Assembly: GCA_964370795.1 (NCBI GenBank)
Contig: CAYJME010000015.1
Coordinates: 1 to 28,168, forward strand
DNA from: JAHFOW01 sp964370795
Lineage (GTDB): Bacteria > Planctomycetota > Brocadiia > Brocadiales > Brocadiaceae
Direction of reading: 5' to 3'
Length of the DNA: 28,168 nucleotides
Each line of letters opens with the position of its first letter. The first letter of the stretch is position 1. Positions 7,071-14,548 of the stretch are shown piece by piece. A program made the position numbers and the translations under genes. The notes under the pieces were generated by a model. That model did no database searches, was not told the DNA's origin, and saw only the letters and a program-made list of their open reading frames with translations.

Positions 7071-9500
7071 ATGTCAAACGAAAAGAACAAAGGAAAGGAA
7101 CATTCCGCTCAGCAGAAATCGTTTTTCTTCCCTGAGGTTATAGAACAGCAGGCGAGAGACGATTTGGCAAAGGGAAGGTTTCGGCAGGCGAAAGATGGTT
7201 TTAAGGAACTCTGCAAACTTGACAAAGAAAAATATCTTCCTGAACTTTTGGAGTGTTATAACGGCCTGGCTAATCAGATGATCCAGAATGGACAACTCTC
7301 GGATGCGGCTCAAATTATCGACAATATAAAAGCGCTCACCGGGGACAAAAATGAGGGGGCTCTGGATATGCTGATTGCCATGAAAAAGAAAGATTATGAC
7401 GGCGTTGCGAGGATATATGCCGATCTCCTGTCGCAGGGAAAAAACAGAGCAACGGTTCAGGCATCACCATTGGTAGCCGATACCCTTGTTATCGCATTTC
7501 GTGAATTTCCCCGGCTAAAACAAATCTGTCCTGAGATACATGAAGAATTATATGCTGTCCGGCAGGCGTTGGAAGACATTTCTGCGGAAAAGTATGAAGA
7601 CGGATGGCTCAGGGTAAAGGGAATTGGGGTGCATTCCCTTTTTTCTCACTGGAAATTGTTTATTAAAGGGCTGATTGCTTTTTATAAAAAAGAGGATCAA
7701 AAGGCGCTTGAAGCCCTTGGGCGTCTCTCTTCGGACACGCTTTTGCACGGTATTGCGCAACCGTATATGGCACTCCTGGACAGTAAGTTGATGGAACAAA
7801 AGATACTCAATGAGTCACTCCTGCAAAGAATGTGTGTAGTCGCCGGTTATCCAGAACTTGCATCCGCCTTGCCAAAGGCTGATTTCCTCTGGAAGACAGG
7901 GCGTTACTATGATTCTTACGGTCACATTCGAAAAAACATGAAGTCCTTTCCTGCCGAAAGCCCTGATATTGCCGGTATACTTACACGATTCTATTTTAAC
8001 AGCATCCACCACTTGCCCCACGAATTGGCAATAAGGTATCTTACCGATTTATTGGACAAAACTATGGCAACGTCCCCTGAATGCGGCCTTGAGCAGGTGC
8101 TGGTTTACAAAGCATTGAGCCAGTTTTCCGAAAAAGACCGTACGGATAATGAGGATGATAATGACTGTGCAGAGTCATGGGGGCATTTTCTAAAAACCTA
8201 TACAAAAGTTTTTGGCAATAATAACAAATTGGAATCCCTTTTGTGTTCGCGTCTTGGTTCGATGTTCGCTCTGGAGAAAATGCAAGAACCTCCTCTTTTC
8301 CCCTGGTTCCCCGTCAGAAAAAATAAGGACCCATTGAGGAATGCGCATCTTGCCGAACATTATTTCAACAAAAGCATAAGCACGGATGAGGATAACAAAG
8401 ATGCATATCTGGGGTTGTTAAAGGTATATGAAAAGACTGATAATAAGTCAAAAGCAAACAAACTGTTGGATAGAATGATCCCGCTTTTCCCCGATGATAC
8501 TGCCATCCTGACCAGGGCTGGGACAAGATGTGTCGAACGCAAGTCATATATCAAGGGAATAAAGTACCTTGAGCAGGCTGCCCGGCTGGACCCGCTGGAC
8601 AGTACCATAAAAGATCATCTTGCCCCTTTGTACCTCAGGGCTGCCCATGTCTGTTTTGATAAAGGACAGGTGAAACAGGGAAGGGAACTCTACGAAAATG
8701 CGCTAAAGAATGGAACGTCGAATCCGCATGACTTTACGAGAGGATATGCTTATATTTATGCACGATGGGCTGTCCTTGAATTTAAAAATAAAAATGAAGA
8801 CGCAGCCAATGAAAAATTACGCCTTGCTCGTGAGAAGGCCGATAAATTACTTCCCCTCCTTTACTTTACTCAATTGATTTCCCGATGTTATGAACTGCCT
8901 GATGCTTATACACAAAAACTGTGCGCATCGGTTGAAGAGGCGTGGCGACTTCCACCAACAACTGAAAATGCCATAGCTTTATTAAGGGTTTACCACTATA
9001 TTAATGTTTTTGGCTTTACCTGGATAAAATCAGAACTGAAGAGGGTTGTTAAGTATGCCTTTGACGCATCCGATAAACCGTGTTCACGGGATGACGCTAT
9101 TGGCATTATTTCTTTTGCCCTCTCTGATAAACAAGCGCGCAAATTAGCTGACGTATATATCAAAAAAATGCTGCTGCAAGACAGGGATGACCCTCGCATC
9201 CACCATTTAAAATACCAATCGCAAATAAGAAGTGATTACTACCAGCCCGGAAGGAAAGATATTGATGAACTCAAGCGTATCCTCCACCTTGCAGAAAAGA
9301 GAAACGACGTGGAATTGGCAAGGAATTTACAAAAGAAAATTAAAAGTCTGGAAGAAATGCTGAAGGTCGGGAATATGTTTAATTTTGGCGATTCTACTGA
9401 TGGCGACGATACCGATCTCGAAGGCGGGATGGAAATCTTAGAAAAGGTATTTGGCGAAATGCATCGGAAAGAGGGTGGGAAGGGAAAGAGAAAACGTTAG
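7071..9500 (+). CDS. Large TPR-repeat protein of the Hsp70-type operon
   Basis: This 809-residue protein has no catalytic motif that I recognise. It is rich in alpha-helical, TPR-like segments. An N-terminal set lies at about 29-90 (ARDDLAKGRFRQAKDGFKEL), and clearer repeats lie at about 425-545 (for example DAYLGLLKVYEKTDNKSKAN and SYIKGIKYLEQAARLDP). The C-terminus holds an acidic patch (GDSTDGDDTDLEGG) and then a basic tail ending GKGKRKR. No signal peptide or membrane segment is seen, so it is probably cytosolic. ATG 7071 is the first usable start, because an in-frame TAG lies 24 nt upstream. Oddly, the strong purine tract GGGGAGGGG ends about 25 nt before the ATG. It is the first gene of a five-gene operon with J-like, GrpE and Hsp70 genes, so a client-binding or scaffold role for the chaperone is likely (inference). 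Confidence 0.8.
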   Translation: MSNEKNKGKEHSAQQKSFFFPEVIEQQARDDLAKGRFRQAKDGFKELCKLDKEKYLPELLECYNGLANQMIQNGQLSDAAQIIDNIKALTGDKNEGALDMLIAMKKKDYDGVARIYADLLSQGKNRATVQASPLVADTLVIAFREFPRLKQICPEIHEELYAVRQALEDISAEKYEDGWLRVKGIGVHSLFSHWKLFIKGLIAFYKKEDQKALEALGRLSSDTLLHGIAQPYMALLDSKLMEQKILNESLLQRMCVVAGYPELASALPKADFLWKTGRYYDSYGHIRKNMKSFPAESPDIAGILTRFYFNSIHHLPHELAIRYLTDLLDKTMATSPECGLEQVLVYKALSQFSEKDRTDNEDDNDCAESWGHFLKTYTKVFGNNNKLESLLCSRLGSMFALEKMQEPPLFPWFPVRKNKDPLRNAHLAEHYFNKSISTDEDNKDAYLGLLKVYEKTDNKSKANKLLDRMIPLFPDDTAILTRAGTRCVERKSYIKGIKYLEQAARLDPLDSTIKDHLAPLYLRAAHVCFDKGQVKQGRELYENALKNGTSNPHDFTRGYAYIYARWAVLEFKNKNEDAANEKLRLAREKADKLLPLLYFTQLISRCYELPDAYTQKLCASVEEAWRLPPTTENAIALLRVYHYINVFGFTWIKSELKRVVKYAFDASDKPCSRDDAIGIISFALSDKQARKLADVYIKKMLLQDRDDPRIHHLKYQSQIRSDYYQPGRKDIDELKRILHLAEKRNDVELARNLQKKIKSLEEMLKVGNMFNFGDSTDGDDTDLEGGMEILEKVFGEMHRKEGGKGKRKR

Positions 9501-9575
9501 CGGGTAAGAAACGGTTCATCTCACCACAGGTTTTAGAATAAAGAACATTGAATAGAATTTGAGGAAAGCTACTAT

Positions 9576-9872
9576 ATGACGCCATACGAATTATTAGGCA
9601 TTGCCCCAACTGCCGATGATAAGACCATTCGCAGCGCATACCTGGAATTAATAAAGACGTATCCGCCCGACAGGGCGCCGGAGAGGTTTAAGGAGATAGC
9701 AAATGCATACGAATCTATCAAGGATGAAAAAAAACGTTTGGAATTTTACTTATTCAATAAAGATATCCCCATTAACCGCCCTTTTGCGGCATTATCGCTC
9801 GAGATACAAAGGGCGGGGAAAAGAAAACCGCCAACCTTTGACACGTTAAAGGAGTTACTCAGAAATGTATGA
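9576..9872 (+). CDS. Short J-domain-like protein with PPD in place of HPD
   Basis: The first 60 residues of this 98-residue protein follow the J-domain pattern: TPYELLGIAPTADDKTIRSA, AYLELIKTY, then FKEIANAYESIKDEKKRLEF. The canonical HPD tripeptide between helices II and III reads PPD (TYPPDRAPERF, about residues 30-40). The codons TAT CCG CCC GAC are unambiguous in the sequence. In J-proteins that histidine is needed to stimulate Hsp70 ATPase, so this protein may recruit or position rather than stimulate, or may use a different contact. The remaining 38 residues have no G/F or zinc-finger region. GAGGAAAG precedes ATG 9576, 75 nt after the TPR gene. Its end overlaps the grpE-like start by 8 nt, so they are probably translationally coupled. 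Confidence 0.85.
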   Translation: MTPYELLGIAPTADDKTIRSAYLELIKTYPPDRAPERFKEIANAYESIKDEKKRLEFYLFNKDIPINRPFAALSLEIQRAGKRKPPTFDTLKELLRNV

Positions 9873-10554
9873 GGAAGGAACAAGCGCCGATGGCAATTTT
9901 GAATCATGGAAATCCGCCCTTGAAAGCGACTTTAAGCAGTGGCTCAACGAATTAAGAGAAACCCCGGAAACGAATCCTCTGCCTGATGAACCTGATTTGT
10001 ATTCATTTTACCAGGAATTGTGCGTGCTGAGAAACGAACTCCGCGTCGGGGGAAGGAGAAACCAGGAAGTTCTTACGCGCTTCGGGGAAGGTTTGTCTGA
10101 TTTCCAGAAAATCATTACCGACCTCCAAAGCAGATTATCCCAGATGGATAAGGAAAAAAAGGAGGATGAACTTCTTTCCCGAAAACCCATTTTTGTCCCA
10201 TTAGTTGACGTCCTGGAAAGAATGGAGAGATTAAAGAAGAGATTATTATCTCCCCCCAGAAAAACATTCTTTAAAAACGATGCACATTGGCGGAACGCAT
10301 GGAACGGGTTTAAAGATGGATTTGACATTACCTATTCTTACCTGGACACATTATTGAAAAAGGAAGGCATCACGAGGATTGAAACGGTTGGAATGGGCTT
10401 TGATCCTGCATATATGACAGCCGTTGCTGTTGAACACACCGAGAACTATCCCGATAATCAGGTTATCGAAGAAATGGCCCCTGGTTTTTTGTATAAAGGG
10501 GAAATTATAAAATTTGCCGAGGTTAAAATTGCAAAAATGAAGGAGAGGAAATAA
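9865..10554 (+). CDS. GrpE-like nucleotide exchange factor
   Basis: It would release ADP from the partner Hsp70. The C-terminal 55 residues (about 171-225) match the GrpE beta-domain: VGMGFDPAYMTAVAV, then the pattern NQVIEEMAPGFLYKGEII and the closing strand FAEVKIAK. Upstream lies a helical region (about 45-165) with coiled-coil-like stretches, as in the GrpE dimer stalk. An acidic N-terminal 40 residues comes first. At 229 residues it is a little longer than typical GrpE. GGAG lies about 10 nt before ATG 9865. The start overlaps the J-like gene by 8 nt, and the Hsp70 gene begins 3 nt after its stop. Placement beside this Hsp70 suggests a dedicated partner; I leave the symbol empty because a housekeeping grpE may exist elsewhere. 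Confidence 0.85.
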   Translation: MYEEGTSADGNFESWKSALESDFKQWLNELRETPETNPLPDEPDLYSFYQELCVLRNELRVGGRRNQEVLTRFGEGLSDFQKIITDLQSRLSQMDKEKKEDELLSRKPIFVPLVDVLERMERLKKRLLSPPRKTFFKNDAHWRNAWNGFKDGFDITYSYLDTLLKKEGITRIETVGMGFDPAYMTAVAVEHTENYPDNQVIEEMAPGFLYKGEIIKFAEVKIAKMKERK

Positions 10555-10557
10555 TAT

Positions 10558-12330
10558 ATGGAAACAATTGTCGGAATTGATCTGGGCACCACCAACTCAG
10601 AAATTTCCATTTTGGAGGATGGAAAACCAAAGGTTATTGCTGTTGACGGCGATCCAATTATGCCTTCGTGTGTTGGCATTGACAAGAGCGGTAAACTCAT
10701 TGTCGGCAGAACGGCGAAAAATCAAATAATTTCAGACCCTGAATCTACGGTGTTATCCATTAAACGAAAAATGGGAGAACACGTGCGGGTCAGATTGAGT
10801 GATAAGGAATTTTCCCCGGAGGAAATATCTTCCTTCATTCTCCTGGAGTTAAAGAAGCATGCGGAAAAACATCTTGGTAAAAAAGTAGAAAAAGCCGTTA
10901 TTACCGTTCCGGCATATTTTGATGACAGCCAGAGAAAGGCAACGAAGGATGCAGGTTTACTGGCGGGACTCGACGTAGTCAGGATTATCAATGAGCCAAC
11001 TTCCGCTGCCCTTGCTTATGACGCAGGACATGCAGAGAATCACAAACTCCTGGTTTACGACCTTGGCGGCGGCACATTCGACGTCTCTCTCGTGGTCGTT
11101 GAAAATGGAGTCGTGGAGGTCAAGGCAAGTCACGGCGATACCAAACTTGGGGGAGATGATTTTGACCAGTTAATAATCAATCACGTCATACAGGATTTCA
11201 AGGCAAGGCATAGTGTTGACTTGAACGAGGACATCAGGGCAAGGAGACGGCTCCTGGTATCTTCAGAAAAGGCCAAGCGGGAGCTTTCTGATTATCCTTT
11301 TGCAAGGATACGGGAGGAGTATATTTATAAAGACCTGCATCTCGACGTAGAAATTTCCAGAAATAATTATGAAGAAATGATCCGCCCCCTGTTGCAAAAG
11401 ACCTTGAATTGTATTCAAATGTGTCTGAAAGACGCATCGATCCTGCCAAAAGATATCGATAAGGTAATCCTTGTTGGCGGCGCAACTCGCACCCCTCTTG
11501 TCCATGAAATCATAAAAAGTGAAATAGGGATTGAACCCCATTATGAAATCAGCCCGGATCTGATCGTTTCTATGGGCGCTGCGATTCAGGGCGGCGTTAT
11601 TGCGGGTCACAAAACACATTCAATTCTGGTTGATATTACCCCCTACACCTTTGGCACCAGCGCAATAGGGGAATACGATGGACAGTTTCATCATGACGTC
11701 TTTATTCCTATCATCAAGCGGAATACCCCTCTGCCCGTGAGCAAGGGAGATGTTTTCTACACTACCGTTGACAACCAGTCGGAGGTAAAGGTAAGAATTT
11801 ATCAGGGGGAGGAACCTCTTGCGGAGGACAATATTTTCATCGGTGATTTTTTAGTCAAGGGATTGAGCATGGTTCCGGAGGGGAATGAAATCGTATTAAA
11901 TCTTGACCTTGATATTAATGGTATCCTGAAGGTTACTGCTATCGAAAAACGCACGGGTCTTTCAAAGGTTGTAACCATGGATACCAAAAACATCAAACCC
12001 CACCTGGATATTGAACAAGCTCAAAAGAATATAGCTTCTTTATTGATTGACAAATCTGAAAGTGACGAGGAGTTCGAGGAGGAAGAGATCTCCGATGTTA
12101 ACTTTAAAATTATAGAGGGCGAAGGAACAGACAAGCAACCCCTCCTGGCAAAAGCCAAAGACCTCCGCAAACGGGCAGAAAAATTGCTGAGTTCTATCGG
12201 AGAAGAGGATGCACAAGAGATCCGGGATTTGCTGGATAAAAGTCGTGAAGCGATAAATGCGGGAGACACGAAACGTCTGGCTGAAATAAATACCTCTCTG
12301 GAAGACATGATCTTTTATCTGGAGGACTAA
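10558..12330 (+). CDS. Hsp70-family chaperone (DnaK-like, short acidic C-terminus)
   Basis: This is an ATP-driven chaperone. The nucleotide-binding domain (about 1-355) has phosphate-1 VGIDLGTTNS (5-14), catalytic-lysine region SIKRKMG (K70), phosphate-2 YDLGGGTFDVS (167-177) and adenosine motif VILVGGATRTP (303-313). The substrate-binding beta domain follows (about 358-475; for example VFYTTVDNQSEVKVRIYQGE). The lid region is short, at about 490-590, with an acidic stretch near 501-510 (ESDEEFEEEE), and there is no EEVD or similar tail. The interdomain linker reads HKTHSILVDITP rather than the DVLLLDVTP type of DnaK. Total 590 residues versus about 640 for DnaK. Strong GGAGAGGAAA precedes ATG 10558. 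Together with the PPD J-like protein this suggests a specialised Hsp70 rather than the main DnaK. Confidence 0.93.
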   Translation: METIVGIDLGTTNSEISILEDGKPKVIAVDGDPIMPSCVGIDKSGKLIVGRTAKNQIISDPESTVLSIKRKMGEHVRVRLSDKEFSPEEISSFILLELKKHAEKHLGKKVEKAVITVPAYFDDSQRKATKDAGLLAGLDVVRIINEPTSAALAYDAGHAENHKLLVYDLGGGTFDVSLVVVENGVVEVKASHGDTKLGGDDFDQLIINHVIQDFKARHSVDLNEDIRARRRLLVSSEKAKRELSDYPFARIREEYIYKDLHLDVEISRNNYEEMIRPLLQKTLNCIQMCLKDASILPKDIDKVILVGGATRTPLVHEIIKSEIGIEPHYEISPDLIVSMGAAIQGGVIAGHKTHSILVDITPYTFGTSAIGEYDGQFHHDVFIPIIKRNTPLPVSKGDVFYTTVDNQSEVKVRIYQGEEPLAEDNIFIGDFLVKGLSMVPEGNEIVLNLDLDINGILKVTAIEKRTGLSKVVTMDTKNIKPHLDIEQAQKNIASLLIDKSESDEEFEEEEISDVNFKIIEGEGTDKQPLLAKAKDLRKRAEKLLSSIGEEDAQEIRDLLDKSREAINAGDTKRLAEINTSLEDMIFYLED

Positions 12331-12644
12331 TGGAAATTCAATGTCCCTCGTGTAAAAAAACGAATGTAGACTCCTCCACCTGTACGCGATGTGGATGCGA
12401 GTTGCAAACATTACAAGCAATCTTGCAGGCGGCCGAGTGTGAGATCGCCACAGGCAGGAATAAATTGGGCAGGGGAAATTACCGGGATGCGCTCAATCAT
12501 GCGCTAAGGTCATGGCATCTCAAAAAATCCACCGAGGCAGCAAAACTGGCATTCCTGGCGCATGTGAGCAATAGAAGCTTCAAAGAAGCCCTCACGTGGT
12601 ATGGTCACGCAATTAAAAAGAGAGGAAATAGGGAATCTCCTTAG
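12330..12644 (+). CDS. Small zinc-ribbon protein with TPR-like helices
   Basis: This 104-residue protein opens with a CxxC-x9-CxxC zinc ribbon (C5, C8, C18, C21 in CPSCKKTNVDSSTCTRCGCE). About 75 residues of TPR-like helical sequence follow (GNYRDALNHALRSWHLKKS and NRSFKEALTWYGHAIKK). No enzyme motif is visible. GGAGG lies 4 nt before the ATG, and that ATG shares its first base with the last base of the Hsp70 stop (TAATG), so translation is coupled to hsp70. It is the last gene of the operon; its stop lies 7 nt before the end of the convergent glycosyltransferase-like gene. A role as client adaptor or regulator of the Hsp70 is inference from position alone. Confidence 0.75.
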   Translation: MEIQCPSCKKTNVDSSTCTRCGCELQTLQAILQAAECEIATGRNKLGRGNYRDALNHALRSWHLKKSTEAAKLAFLAHVSNRSFKEALTWYGHAIKKRGNRESP

Positions 12645-12651
12645 TAATAGT

Positions 12652-13326
12652 TCACCGCATTTCTTTTCTTTTGTCCATTAGTTGCGAAACGTCTGAGGAA
12701 CTAAAATACGCACATAAATCTTCCCATGTATCAATATCCCTCAGGGTTTTCAGTATCGTGCGGGATAAATTATTTTTATACACTTTTTCCATCGTCTGCC
12801 TAAAAACCCTGTCCGTACTCCAATCTATGTCTACAAATAAGTCCTCAATATATTTCGACATGCCGAATAAATAATAACCCCCATCATGAGCCGGCCCAAT
12901 CACAATATCTTTCTCACGTAATGCCTCAAAAGCGCCATCAATCAACGATGCATCAATTTCAGGACAATCGGTGCCAATAATTATGCCCTTTTTATGCGGG
13001 TGTTCCGGCAATATTTCCCTGAATGCAAGAGACATTCTTTCACCCAAAGAATAGCCTCTTTGAGATTTATAATATACGTTGACTCCCCCATTCTTATCAA
13101 ACACCGGGGTAAGCCAGGTTTTGATTGCATGTTCTTTATCGGGGGGTGTGAAGAAGACATAGATGTCATATGTCCCTGGATTTTTCTGACAAACGTTTGC
13201 GATAACCTTTTCTGCCAGTTGTCTATAAATCAAACACGCCTTTTCGTTGCCAATGGCCTTTGCAATGCGGGTCTTTACCTTTCCAGGTTCGGGATATTTC
13301 AGGAAGATAATTAGTGCATTGTTCAT
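12652..13326 (-). CDS. TIGR04282/DUF2064 family glycosyltransferase-like protein
   Basis: A cytosolic nucleotide-diphospho-sugar transferase-fold protein of the family often annotated as arsenosugar biosynthesis or 'rSAM/selenodomain-associated transferase 1'. Visible family marks are the N-terminal NALIIFLKYPEPGKVKTR, the acidic motif IIGTDCPEID and the glycine-rich VIGPAHDGGYYLFG. I chose ATG 13326 (about 224 residues) because the family motif starts at once and AGGA lies 11 nt upstream. A start at 13368 would add 14 residues (TSFILSIIRILF...) with no ribosome-binding site. It stands alone on the minus strand, convergent with the Hsp70-type operon. The substrate cannot be told from the sequence; no radical-SAM or arsenic gene is adjacent. 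Confidence 0.85.
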   Translation of the reverse strand: MNNALIIFLKYPEPGKVKTRIAKAIGNEKACLIYRQLAEKVIANVCQKNPGTYDIYVFFTPPDKEHAIKTWLTPVFDKNGGVNVYYKSQRGYSLGERMSLAFREILPEHPHKKGIIIGTDCPEIDASLIDGAFEALREKDIVIGPAHDGGYYLFGMSKYIEDLFVDIDWSTDRVFRQTMEKVYKNNLSRTILKTLRDIDTWEDLCAYFSSSDVSQLMDKRKEMR

Positions 13327-13448
13327 AATAAAGAGAATCCTGATTATGCTCAATATGAACGAAGTCATTCAGCATCATTCGATCCAAATGACCTTGCTAT
13401 GGTTATACAAGATGGTATAGCGACAGAAGTCGCCACGTACCAACCGCT

Positions 13449-13468
13449 CTCAAATCTGAAGATTTGAG
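13449..13468. repeat. Perfect 8-bp stem-loop abutting the stop codon of the Clp1-like gene
   Basis: CTCAAATCTGAAGATTTGAG is a perfect inverted repeat (8-bp arms, 4-nt loop). It starts directly after the TAA of the minus-strand gene. There is no T-run on either side, so it is not a standard intrinsic terminator. It may instead be part of a dispersed repeat. Confidence 0.5.
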
Positions 13469-14548
13469 TTACACGTAATGAATGACCCTTGCCTTTCCCG
13501 ATTCTCTCTCGCCGCACTCAATCTTTATAGCTCCGAGACGTACGGTTGATACCTTGTGAATATCCGGCACAGGGGTAAACAAGGTTAATGTGCCAGCGTA
13601 GGGATCTAAATCAACAACTATACCCAGGCCTAATGTGTTATTATCCCTGTCATTCATGCCCACAAGCAGGTCTCTCAATTCGTGTTTCTCAATAAGCGCG
13701 ATTGATGCAACGTCAAAATAACTCCTTAATTTGTATAAAGACACTGATGTATCCATACGTTCTGCTATTACCAGAAGTTCCCTCCCACACTTTTCCAGAT
13801 AGGGGATATTACTACAATGTTCGAAAACTTCCTTTGGATATTCAGAAGAGAGTATCTTTTGTCCGGTACCCAGGATGCAAGACGGTAATATAACCTTATC
13901 CAGAGAACACTTAACTATCTTTGCGTTCTGAAAATATGCCCGGTATTTTTCAGCCCTGTAGCGCTGTCTGTCGGCCTGTGTTCGGGCAATCGCCCTTTTT
14001 GAGCTTGTCAGCCGTGTGACCTGCCAGCCCATTTTTTCATATCCTGCCAGCAGGTGTTCTATTTCATCCCCTATTTGTACTGCGATAATCCTTTGAGGCT
14101 GGAGGATTTCTATCTTGTGTAATTTCAGTATACGACCAACAGGCCCGTCTACAAAGCCTGTTGTGTCAATCAGGGTGATGCCGGAACCTTGCCGATGGGA
14201 TTTATCTACCAGTAGTTTTAAGGCGAGAAGGGTTTGCAACAAAAAGCCTTCAGGCGAGGTATTTCCCACGAAATGAAGAAATGGGGGATTCGAAAAATCG
14301 CTTGTTTGAGGAGGTGTTTTAAAGACCTTCAAACATACGGTAGTCGGAGGGCCTAACGTGGATTGCCCCAGATCGCTGTCCACATATCCAACGTTTATAC
14401 CAGATGCCGTCCATGTCTGAATGAGATATTTACACAGGGTACTTTTGCCACTGTCAATGGTGCCAATAACGATACATGTTTTTGTGTCTTGTTGTATGTG
14501 CCCGGCAGCGCATTCCCACCCATCCGGGATATCGATATGGCTCATCAT
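13469..14548 (-). CDS. Clp1/Grc3-type P-loop protein, probable polynucleotide 5'-hydroxyl kinase
   Basis: The family phosphorylates 5'-hydroxyl ends of RNA or DNA using ATP. Walker A is VIGTIDSGKST (about 27-37), followed by GINVGYVDSDLGQSTLGPP (about 50-68), the DSDxGQS signature of Clp1/Grc3 kinases, and the Walker B-like TLIDTTGFVDG (about 125-135). The C-terminal half holds a beta-rich region (about 300-355) such as NTLGLGIVVDLDPYAGTL. Length 359 residues. The start ATG 14548 overlaps the recJ stop in an ATGA, so the two are translationally coupled. This suggests it conditions nucleic-acid 5' ends for, or works beside, the RecJ exonuclease (inference). No extra nuclease domain is seen. 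Substrate choice (DNA or RNA) is unknown; a GTPase misannotation is common for such proteins. Confidence 0.75.
   Translation of the reverse strand: MMSHIDIPDGWECAAGHIQQDTKTCIVIGTIDSGKSTLCKYLIQTWTASGINVGYVDSDLGQSTLGPPTTVCLKVFKTPPQTSDFSNPPFLHFVGNTSPEGFLLQTLLALKLLVDKSHRQGSGITLIDTTGFVDGPVGRILKLHKIEILQPQRIIAVQIGDEIEHLLAGYEKMGWQVTRLTSSKRAIARTQADRQRYRAEKYRAYFQNAKIVKCSLDKVILPSCILGTGQKILSSEYPKEVFEHCSNIPYLEKCGRELLVIAERMDTSVSLYKLRSYFDVASIALIEKHELRDLLVGMNDRDNNTLGLGIVVDLDPYAGTLTLFTPVPDIHKVSTVRLGAIKIECGERESGKARVIHYV

Noticed and set aside
7051..7161. Possible leader peptide starting at TTG 7051 behind the GGGGAGGGG tract
   Set aside because: The frame overlaps the TPR gene out of frame and encodes a basic peptide with no recognisable attenuation feature. 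The purine tract is noted but unexplained.
13449..13468. Rho-independent terminator for the Clp1-like gene
   Set aside because: The stem is perfect, but the stem is not GC-rich and no T-run follows on either strand.
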